Origin: Aedes albopictus
Taxonomy: Eukaryota > Arthropoda > Insecta > Diptera > Culicidae
Length of the DNA: 64,000 nucleotides
Assembly: GCF_035046485.1 (NCBI RefSeq)
Contig: NC_085138.1
Span: forward strand, 449,353,204-449,417,203
Reading direction: 5' to 3'
Within the stretch, counting starts at the first letter, position 1. Every line of letters starts with the position of its first letter. Positions 57,150-64,000 of the stretch are shown one piece after another. The position numbers and the translations under genes were made by a program. The notes under the pieces are model-generated. The model was not told where the DNA came from, searched no databases, and saw only the letters and a program-made list of their open reading frames with translations.

Positions 57150-57432
57150 CTTGCATCTGGCGCTCGATCGCTTGCTGCCAACACAAGTTGTTGCATAACA
57201 CTGCCCAACGGTATGCCACTGGATATTTCTTTTAAAACTTCCACTTTCTTTTATTGTAAAACTATCACTTTGCACTAAATTCACTTCACCACCATTGGAA
57301 AAATACGAATCCCCGACAATATTGGGATAAAGTTAGCCAATTTGTAATTTTCACAAGAAAATGCACTTATTCAACGTCGACCCGAGCCGTTTATTAATTC
57401 GCATGAACGAAAGGAAAAACGCAGCTTGACTG
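57150..57432 (-). promoter_or_regulatory. candidate promoter and first exon of a minus-strand gene
   Basis: A CpG-rich patch (57370-57480) contains an arthropod initiator-like TCAGTC at 57433-57428. About 280 bases downstream on the minus strand is GCCAGATGCAAG|GTCAGT, a start codon (57156-57154) two codons before a plausible donor. The sequence between is not repetitive. No following exon was found, so this is a suggestion only. Confidence 0.3.
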
Positions 57433-57459
57433 ATGCGGTGCGGCTGCGGACGCGGAGCG

Positions 57460-58243
57460 GATGACGCTTTTATTTGACAGCTGGATAGTAATGGGCGATC
57501 TGCTTCGGGCTCTGTTCAGACGGACTAGGGTTGCTCACATGTGCATATATAAATCGACACTGATTTTTCATTTGGGCCTAACTGACATTTTCGAGTTCTC
57601 TTCATCGATCCTCTCTTTGTGTTATTACAGAATGTGTATTGAGTTTTCCAAAGATTTTTAGATTGAAATGCGAAGAAGACGAAGAGAAGGAATATGAACC
57701 AAAACGATTTATATTTACAAATATAGGGTGTAGAGCGGACCTGATGTTATGGTTAGAACCTAGGGGCAGCATTATTGCAGCAGGTTTTCCAATTCCTGTA
57801 TCTATACGGGATATTTTGGGTTCAAAAAATGAAACCATATTAAAACTTTTATTCAAATTTATAAATGAGATTGCATATTTCGTTTGATACTGTTTCCCTT
57901 TTTTTGGTATAATTTATTTTCAGCCTTGAAGATTCGTTTTTGGTGAATCCCTGACCCCTACCCTCTCCCCCACAGGGATTTCTGGATATCTGAAGATTCG
58001 TATCACGATGTGGCATGCTGTCCTCCTTCAAGATTGCGGCTCTGCTATGGCTACTGCCGTGTGAGCCTTTAATTTTAAGTTATTATTGTAATGTTATTTG
58101 AAAAGATAAAAGAGGTTTTGTGCCTCTTTGAGAAAGATTTCGTTTTTGTAATGTTGAAATCACTCAAAGGGGTTTTTCCCTCTTTCAAAATTTGAAGTTA
58201 AAATAAACAATAACAATAATAATAATAATGACATTTTACACTA
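57460..58243. other. unclassified DNA
   Basis: An 82-codon plus-strand frame (57639-57887, with MLWLEPRGSIIAAGFPIPVS) has no domain that I recognise and no clear start context. A small (AAT)n microsatellite lies at 58209-58231. Confidence 0.3.
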
Positions 58244-58518
58244 ATGTCGTTTTCGTTTATGTGGCGATGCTACACCGCTTCGTGCTACACTTTTTGCTGA
58301 ATAAACGAACATTTTCGGTGCAGTTGCATTGGTGTGCGTGCATAAACACCAAAATATTGACAACTTTGCAAGCTACACTCCCGATTTTTTGAGTGCTACA
58401 CTATCATGCGCGGTGCAGAAAAAGTGCTGCACCGGTGTAGCACGAAAATCAAAAACGAACATTTTCAATGCAAAAGTGCCACACCGGTGTAGCACCACCG
58501 CAAAAACTAAAACGGCGT
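58244..58518. mobile_element. 275-bp MITE with GTGCTACACCGG repeats, copy 1
   Basis: The left ATGTCGTTTTCGTTTATG pairs imperfectly with the right end; the interior has several CACCGGTGTAGCAC palindromes. It is nearly identical to 59351-59625, differing at about ten bases. Confidence 0.85.
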
Positions 58519-58540
58519 AAGAGTGCATTCGTGTCAGTAG

Positions 58541-58843
58541 TAGGCTGACCAGATTTGTTCCGTTTAAATACGGGACACATTCCGGAAACTAAACAAAAAG
58601 AAAATCAATGTCCAAAAACAGAACTGCATGATGTAAATAATGCTATTTCAGCTAGAAAGAACGAATAATTAACCCTCTTCGTGCATTAGCTTGCGCTCAC
58701 CTCGCTGACCTAGTGCACGATTAGGGGTCATAATGACCCCAATGCACGACGAGGGTTAAGTTAAAAACGTTAACTATGCTCCAGAGACGAGCGTTTGAAA
58801 ATTTTGTTGTTCCGTTAAATACGGGACGGATGGTCAGCCTAGT
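58541..58843. mobile_element. ~300-bp MITE with a nested piggyBac-like MITE
   Basis: The outer ends TAGGCTGACCAGATTTGTTC and GGATGGTCAGCCTA are inverted, with inner TTAAATACGGGAC blocks paired with their partners. The inner element is at 58673-58755. Confidence 0.7.
58673..58755. mobile_element. 83-bp piggyBac-like MITE
   Basis: CCCTCTTCGTGCATT pairs with AATGCACGACGAGGG, and TTAA lies on both sides (58669-58672 and 58756-58759). A central GGGGTCATAATGACCCC palindrome makes it a complete hairpin. Confidence 0.85.
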
Positions 58844-59028
58844 CAGTAGAAACCGTTTTACTAAAATTGTATTGAAATACAGTTTTGCCGGATCTCCGCC
58901 AGAGACTAAATCCATGTAAACAAGCCCGCTGAACTGTCAGTGCACGGCTTCGTGACGTCATCTTGCAGTATCCTATGATGACCCAAAACTAGAACGCACC
59001 ATACCATTAATGGTAAACATTACACTAC

Positions 59029-59102
59029 TGCCGTGAATCGCATATCTGTCCCATATGCATAGGAAATCCAGCAAAGATGGGACTGATATGCGATTCACGG
59101 CA
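59029..59102. mobile_element. 74-bp hairpin element
   Basis: TGCCGTGAATCGCATATCTG pairs with TGATATGCGATTCACGGCA, and the inner GTCCCAT pairs with ATGGGAC. Same family as 13770-13839. Confidence 0.75.
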
Positions 59103-59129
59103 GACTAATACTAATAAATTAGTATATGG

Positions 59130-59335
59130 CATGGTCCCGCGTAAAAAACCGCGTTATTTAAAAAAACGTCGTAAAAAAAGTCAAGTCACGTTCGATGTGG
59201 TCCTGACTATTTTACGCATGTTTTTAAAAAAACGCGGATTTTTTTACGACGGTTTTTGAAATAACGCGGTTTTTTTACGACGGTTTTTGAAATAACGCGT
59301 TTTTTTAGGACGGACCGCGTAAAAAAAACTTCAGT
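59130..59335. mobile_element. MITE-like block with CGCGGTTTTTTTACGACGG repeats
   Basis: Direct repeats of ACGACGGTTTTTGAAATAACG about 32 bases apart, and inverted GTCCCGCGTAAAAAA / TTTTTTTACGCGG-like ends. The boundaries are not firm. Confidence 0.55.
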
Positions 59336-59350
59336 GTTAATGAAACACTA

Positions 59351-59625
59351 ATGTCGTTTTCGTTTATGCGGCGATGCTACACCGCTTCGTGCTACACTTT
59401 TTGCTGAATAAACGAACATTTTCGGTGCAGTTGCATTGGTGTGCGTGCATAAACACCAAAATATTGACAACTTTGCAAGCTACACTCCCGATTTTTTGAG
59501 TGCTACACTATCATGCGCGGTGCAGAAAAAGTGCTGCACCGGTGTAGCACGAAAATCAAAAACGAACATTTTCGGTGCAAAAGTGCTACACCGGTGTAGC
59601 ACCACCGCAAAAACGAAAATGACAT
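59351..59625. mobile_element. 275-bp MITE with GTGCTACACCGG repeats, copy 2
   Basis: Near-identical to 58244-58518. The terminal repeat is clearer here: the start ATGTCGTTTTCGTTTATGCG pairs with CGCAAAAACGAAAATGACAT. Confidence 0.88.
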
Positions 59626-59814
59626 AAAGCTAGAAGTACAGTATTTGATACTTGTCTTGTCGTTCAGACAAATAGTACTCTTCGCACTCTATGTGTATGT
59701 CGCACGCCGTCAATCGAAGTCAACATCAGATACCTGATCATTCTGGGCAGTGAAGAAAATTCTCAGACAAAAGAGGCACAAAACAAGCACCAAAGAAGAC
59801 GCGGTGATTACCCT

Positions 59815-60025
59815 CAGTGTACCAGTAGCCGCTCGTGTTCCAATAGCCGCTCACGAGAGTAGAAAACAAAGTTCCCTGCATAAATACAATCTTTTTTCTA
59901 CGGATATTCAAAATATGCATGCCAAATTATACGCGGATGAAGACAATCATACATATTTATGCCAATAAACATCATTTTCAAGACGGTGAGCGGCTATTGG
60001 AACACGAGCGGCTACTGGTACACTG
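59815..60025. mobile_element. 211-bp element with 35-40-bp terminal repeats
   Basis: CAGTGTACCAGTAGCCGCTC pairs with GAGCGGCTACTGGTACACTG; inside each, GTGTTCCAATAGCCGCTCAC pairs with its partner. Each end also has a tandem AGCCGCTC repeat. The interior is not palindromic. Confidence 0.75.
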
Positions 60026-60283
60026 ACGGTACTCTTTATCCCAACTGGTAACAGATAATGACATGATCTCGAAAATTTTTGTTGCAGACAAAACGGAGCC
60101 TGAATTTGTTGCGTACTTTTCAACTTGTGAATAATCAATTATTACCAAACCAAAATCGAAACTTTTTGATAATACATCTTCAGCAGCGTTGCAGTGTTTA
60201 CCGATTCGAAGTTACCGCTCGAAAATCACAATGCAATCTTAAAAAATCTCTAAACTCGTGGTGCACGATCTTTGTCCTATTGG

Positions 60284-60661
60284 TGATTTGATGTTGCATG
60301 AAGAAGAAGAAGAAAAACGATGGTGTTTTGAAAAAATCCTATTCCTACGACACAGAAGTTTTTAAAATGCCTCTCTAAAATCTAAAACAAAATCTAATTA
60401 AAAACGGTTTGATGTACGGTGTTAGACTTTGAAAGGACTACAAATTAAGTACCTTATCAAGAAAAAAATGTTAAATTTAAATTTAGACGTTCAATATGTA
60501 GTCCGTCCAAAGTCTAACACCGTACATCAAACCGTTTTTAATTAGATTTTGTTTTAGATTTTATAGAGGCATTTTAAAATCTTCCCCTGTGATGTAGGGA
60601 TAGGATTTTTTCAAAACACCATCGTTCTTCTTCTTCTTCATGCAACATCAAATCAAATCAC
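60284..60661. mobile_element. ~378-bp hairpin MITE 180 bp downstream of the zinc-finger gene
   Basis: GATTTGATGTTGCATGAAG with (AAG)n pairs with its mirror at the right end, and AACGGTTTGATGTACGGTGT pairs with ACACCGTACATCAAACCGTT. The arms are about 160 bases. A transcript running through it would form a long hairpin. Confidence 0.8.
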
Positions 60662-60780
60662 TGCTCAAGTTGGGACAAACGTACGTCGCATTGGGTAGAA
60701 TGTCACAACAAATTCAGGTTGCGACATTGTCGTTATTGTTGCGCGATGGTTGAATTTTGATTCACTGATTCTGGGGGATT
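60662..60780 (+). repeat. dispersed repeat shared with 34355-34475
   Basis: Same family as 34355-34475, in the opposite orientation. It lies between the hairpin MITE and the stop codon of the zinc-finger gene. Confidence 0.6.
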
Positions 60781-60843
60781 TGTAAGGCAAATAAAATAAA
60801 ATTCCGGTTATATAGACAGTTACAGCTCATATAATGAAAAGTT

Positions 60844-60967
60844 TCATTCCATATATGCTTGTCCAGCTTGTTCTGTTTCCATTGCTGAATCGTAGCTGGT
60901 TGGTATTTGATTTTTCTTCTCGTGCATATTTTTCTCATGAGTCTTCATACTCCATTTATTGTTGAAC
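60844..60967 (-). CDS. ZAD zinc-finger protein, exon 3 (end of finger 5, C-tail)
   Basis: The acceptor is TTCCTTCTGTTCAG. The first base completes Lys518, then FNNKWSMKTHEKNMH supplies the two histidines of finger 5. The tail ends GQAYME and TGA at 60846-60844. Confidence 0.9.
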
Positions 60968-62655
60968 CTGAACAGAAGGAAAAGATTGTTAAGTAAAAAC
61001 GATTTTTAGATACTTAGTACATACACTGATTGTTACTCACTTTTTACCGCAATAGCCACACTCGTACGGGAACAACCCTGTATGTATTACCGAATGCTGT
61101 CTCAGATATCTATTCAAAGTAAATCCTTTTCCACACACTGGACAGACATAGCTTTTCTCTTTCAGGAAATGGAGCTTTTTGTGCTCGTTCAGAATACCCG
61201 GTTTGCCTCGTATGAACTTGCCACAAATGTCGCACTTTAGGGATTGCACTCCCTTTTCAGGATGCATTCGCCGCAAGTGGTTGGACAAATTGGCTCGACC
61301 GTGGAATGTCCAATCGCAACCCTCGACGGGGCAGTTGTACGGTTTAATTCCTGAAAAAGACAATAAGCACAATGAAATTTTCTAGTTGATGGTAGATGAT
61401 CGTTTGTTATACCTAGATGGCGATTTCTGTGGCCTTCAATGGTTTCAGGACGAACTGATTCTCCACACAAGTCACACAATACAGGTTGAATGGACGGTGG
61501 TTTGTAGTCAGGCGGCCTGTTCAACGCTGATTCTCTTGGTTTACGAGGCTTCCTAGGGTACTGCTCTTTAGCTCTGGGCTTTCGTGGTACGTCACTCCTT
61601 TTCTTGTATTTTCTCTTCGTAGGTTCAGATACTACCGGTACCTCCACCTCAGATTCCGATTTTACAATTTCTTTCAATTCCAAAGCCAACGAAACTGGAA
61701 TGTAATCCAAGTCATCGTCATCATTGTCAGATGAATTCGCATCGCCTGGATTGTAATCATCATCTTCGATGTTCTGTTCAGATTCTGACGAATAGTAAAC
61801 TTTCTTTTCTTTTACTTTTCTTCTTCTGCGTGATGGTACACCATTCTCATTCTCTAATGACTCGATGTTTGGTGGAGTGGCTTCAGAATTGTCAGCAGGA
61901 AGTTCAAAGCCGTCACCAGCATTTATTATATTGCCACTATCCACAGAAACATCTTCAACGACAGTCTTCAAAACACTTTCCACGTCACCAATATCAGATT
62001 CCAAAACTAATTCGACCGCAGCGGATTCATCATGTACTAAATTAGCTGTAGATGCATTTTGAGCATGAATCGTTTCATTTCGAATATCAGGTGCTGCACT
62101 ATCTTCGATGCTCAACTCCATTTTCGGTTCCAGTATCTGCGTATTTCTTCTTTCATCTCTCACCATGTGCTCATCATAAATCGCTTCGATTTGCATCCGA
62201 TGTTGCTCAATAGCTGATTTACATTGATTGAAACTTTCTATGTTGACTGAATCATCCCACCCGTTATTTTCCAAGTACATTCTTTTATTAAGAAGTAATT
62301 TTCGTGCCTTTGTAACTGCTGATTTATAATCAAAGATGATGTCTATCATATTCAAACAATTCACACAGGCTAACGGGTACGCATCATGGTGGAATACTCG
62401 AATCTGAAACGCAGCCAGCGCCTTTGTGCTGTGTTTCCTGAGTATGATTTTTAAATTTTCCCGGGAAACCCTTCGTAAGCAAAAGCGACACTGGGGAATG
62501 ACCGACTCGGTTCCAATGGCTCTGATCGGTTTATTCTCGGCGTTGGTGTTCAATGCATCGAATTTCTTCACGTTGATCATATCAATGTCTTCCGAGTTTA
62601 CTTGAGTGGCACGACTGCGTCTGTAGTGAGTCTTGGTCTCCTTATTTTCTGGCAT
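60844..62655 (-). CDS. ZAD-domain C2H2 zinc-finger protein, 558 aa, three exons
   Basis: Predicted nuclear DNA-binding transcription regulator of the insect ZAD family; the target is unknown. Exons are 62655-61413, 61350-61041 and 60967-60844, with introns of 62 and 73 bases; all donors and acceptors are GT/AG and the phases agree. The ZAD domain is at about residues 54-125, with zinc ligands C56, C59, C97 and C100 (CRFCL and CVNC). An acidic stretch follows (EDDDYNPGDANSSDNDDDD), then a basic segment with RKPRKPR. Five C2H2 fingers lie at about 394-413, 421-444, 454-475, 484-504 and 512-533. The start is the ATG at 62655 in CAAAATGCC, a good context; upstream TTGCAG may be a 5' UTR splice acceptor. 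I do not recognise a specific ortholog. Confidence 0.92.
61041..61350 (-). CDS. ZAD zinc-finger protein, exon 2 (fingers 2-4)
   Basis: The acceptor is TGTCTTTTTCAG and the donor is GGTAAAAA|GTGAGT. It encodes IKPYNCPVEGCDWTFHGRA through YECGYCGK, including three complete fingers and the cysteine half of finger 5. Confidence 0.9.
61413..62655 (-). CDS. ZAD zinc-finger protein, exon 1 (ZAD, linker, finger 1)
   Basis: It encodes residues 1-414 plus the first base of Gly415. The donor is CATCTAG|GTATAA. The ORF continues into the intron, but finger 1 ends with GHRNRHLG exactly at the splice. Confidence 0.9.
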
Positions 62656-62999
62656 TTTGGCCTGCAAATCACCAGCACACCTGCAAGACGTGATGATGTA
62701 TATTATTTTATTTATTTTTTTTTTTGTAATGGTAATTGTAATTTTTATTGAAAACGATAACCAGTTAGTTTACACTTTTTATCGGGTCAAGGAATCAAAT
62801 TTCAAAAAAAATCGCAACGAAAGGGTTTGCTAATAAATATGAATAGAAACGGTAACATAATAATTATTTACTTTTGAGATATTATACAACACCCAACAAC
62901 GGATTTTTCTGTAGTGTTTAATATTAAATAAAGAGCCTAATGAAAAACAAAATAACTCTCAGGCGACGGTGCTGAAAATTAGCGTTACACTAATTTTCG
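62656..62999. other. upstream region of the zinc-finger gene
   Basis: No TATA box or initiator could be assigned with confidence. Two acceptor-like sites (GTCTTGCAG and GATTTGCAG) just upstream of the ATG suggest a spliced 5' UTR whose first exon was not located. Confidence 0.35.
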
Positions 63000-64000
63000 A
63001 TGCATCATACCTTCTTCGTTTTAAACCCAAATGTAAAAATTTTTATATTGCCGAAAACCTTGGGGCCTCAGCTATCATAATAAATTATCATACATAGTCG
63101 TAGCGAGGAAAAATGATAAAAAGGGGCTCTTCAAAGAGGGGCACCTCCTTAAAAACACCGTTACACTAATTCAAATGCTTATATCTTTGCTGTTGATCCA
63201 TATAATTACAATCTTCTTCCATCATTGGAAACCGCCAACACTCACCTTGCTAGAAAAAATATCGAACATAGTCGTAGCAAGGATAAGGGCAAATGGGGGG
63301 CACCCCATTTATGTGTTCGCCACACATAAAAAAAATAATATTAGCCCCGTTTTGCAAGCAAATCATGATTTTTTTTCACGGTCAGAATCTTCAGGTGAGG
63401 TACTTCCAAGAAAAAATGCAAATCATGGGCGAAGCTAGGAAAAACAGTAATAAGGGGCAATTCTTTCAAAATCGTCCAAAAATTTCAAAAAATCATAACT
63501 TGACCATAAAGTAACAAATAATAAATTTTCTTGCGCCAATTAGAAGCTTAGAATCTTGCATTGTCGAGAAAAATATCACACATAGGCGTAGCCAGTGATA
63601 TGGGCTCGCAAGGGGCAGAGCAATTGAGTACTCAAATCAGTACATATAATCAATATTCTATACTAAATTCTCAGTCATCAAAACTAAATTTATTCTTTCT
63701 TTTTTACCACTGTAAGCCACCAGAACCCACCTTGAAAGGATTAGGCATAGTCGTAGTAAGGAAATAATAAAGGGGGGAGAGGGAGAAAGGTGACTTTAAA
63801 TATTTTTCAAAAGTTGCCGCTTTGCAGGTAAATATTGTCTTTCTTCCACGATAAGCATCTTGAGACGATGAACTTTATAAGAAAAATAATACAATACATA
63901 GGCGGAGCTAGGGAAATAGTAATGATGGGCAGCATCTAGAAAAATACACATAACATGCACTATTTATTTTTCTATTACCAAATGATCTTCTGAAAATTGG
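63000..64000 (+). repeat. degenerate tandem repeat with CATAGTCGTAGCAAGGA core
   Basis: The core (CATAGTCGTAGCGAGGA, CATAGTCGTAGCAAGGA, CATAGGCGTAGCCAGTGA, CATAGTCGTAGTAAGGA, CATAGGCGGAGCTAGGGA) recurs at about 63095, 63268, 63582, 63747 and 63898. Larger landmarks (TTTGCAnG...TCTTnAGnnGAnG and CCACC) recur about 480 bases apart, so the real unit is probably about 480 bp with two sub-units. It runs off the window end. Confidence 0.7.

Noticed and set aside
57639..57887. 82-codon plus-strand ORF as a host gene or viral relic
   Set aside because: No motif of a known family was recognised and no promoter or splice context supports it; left as unclassified.
61179..62062. Plus-strand ORFs opposite the zinc-finger gene
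   Set aside because: They are antisense shadows of well-supported exons with zinc-finger motifs.

Overview
The window reads as nuclear DNA of a culicine mosquito, most likely Aedes. The grounds are a neuropeptide receptor gene with a 15-kb intron, a ZAD-type C2H2 zinc-finger gene (a family expanded in insects), very low gene density, and the repeat mix: tRNA-derived SINEs resembling Feilai, RTE-type LINEs resembling JAM1, mini-Helitrons, and many palindromic MITEs. Species cannot be fixed from sequence alone.

Only two host genes can be supported. On the + strand, three exons (24697-24758, 25615-25737, 40781-41399) join in frame and encode TM3 to the C-terminus of a class A GPCR that I recognise as the sex peptide / myoinhibitory peptide receptor (SPR). 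Its 5' exons lie outside the window or were not found. On the - strand, 62655-60844 holds a complete three-exon ZAD plus five-finger C2H2 protein of 558 aa. A possible - strand first exon and promoter (about 57432-57150) is a weak third candidate.

Layout: 1-7450 holds a 17-bp tandem repeat, SINEs and a frameshifted RTE LINE. 7453-11021 is a large foldback element carrying a LINE with an intact 496-aa RT ORF. 11.2-16.2 kb holds tandem repeats, a Tc1-like MITE, a SINE and an internally deleted LINE derivative with a 22-bp target duplication. 16.2-21.2 kb holds AT-rich repeats and the first of three large arrays of a 12-bp satellite. 21.7-24.3 kb holds MITEs. 24.7-41.4 kb is the SPR gene; its large intron contains a Tc1-like MITE, a LINE split by a hAT element, a SINE, RTE fragments with a piggyBac-like MITE, the second satellite array (with a duplication), a hAT MITE, and a palindromic MITE split by a Helitron. 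43.1-45.3 kb holds Helitron ends around the third satellite array. 46.9-49.7 kb holds hairpin MITEs, an RTE copy inserted in a tRNA-like SINE, and a Helitron. 51.3-55.8 kb holds two large foldbacks, the first with a nested SINE and a nested Tc1-like element. 56-60.7 kb holds more MITEs. 60.8-62.7 kb is the zinc-finger gene, and 63-64 kb a degenerate tandem repeat.

No CRISPR array, operon or convincing viral gene was seen. The noteworthy content is nested transposons whose empty sites can be read directly, and the 12-bp satellite, which keeps all frames open and produces many false ORFs. I found no strong candidate for an undescribed biological system; the most unusual objects are the satellite and the pair of outward-facing Helitron ends enclosing one of its arrays.
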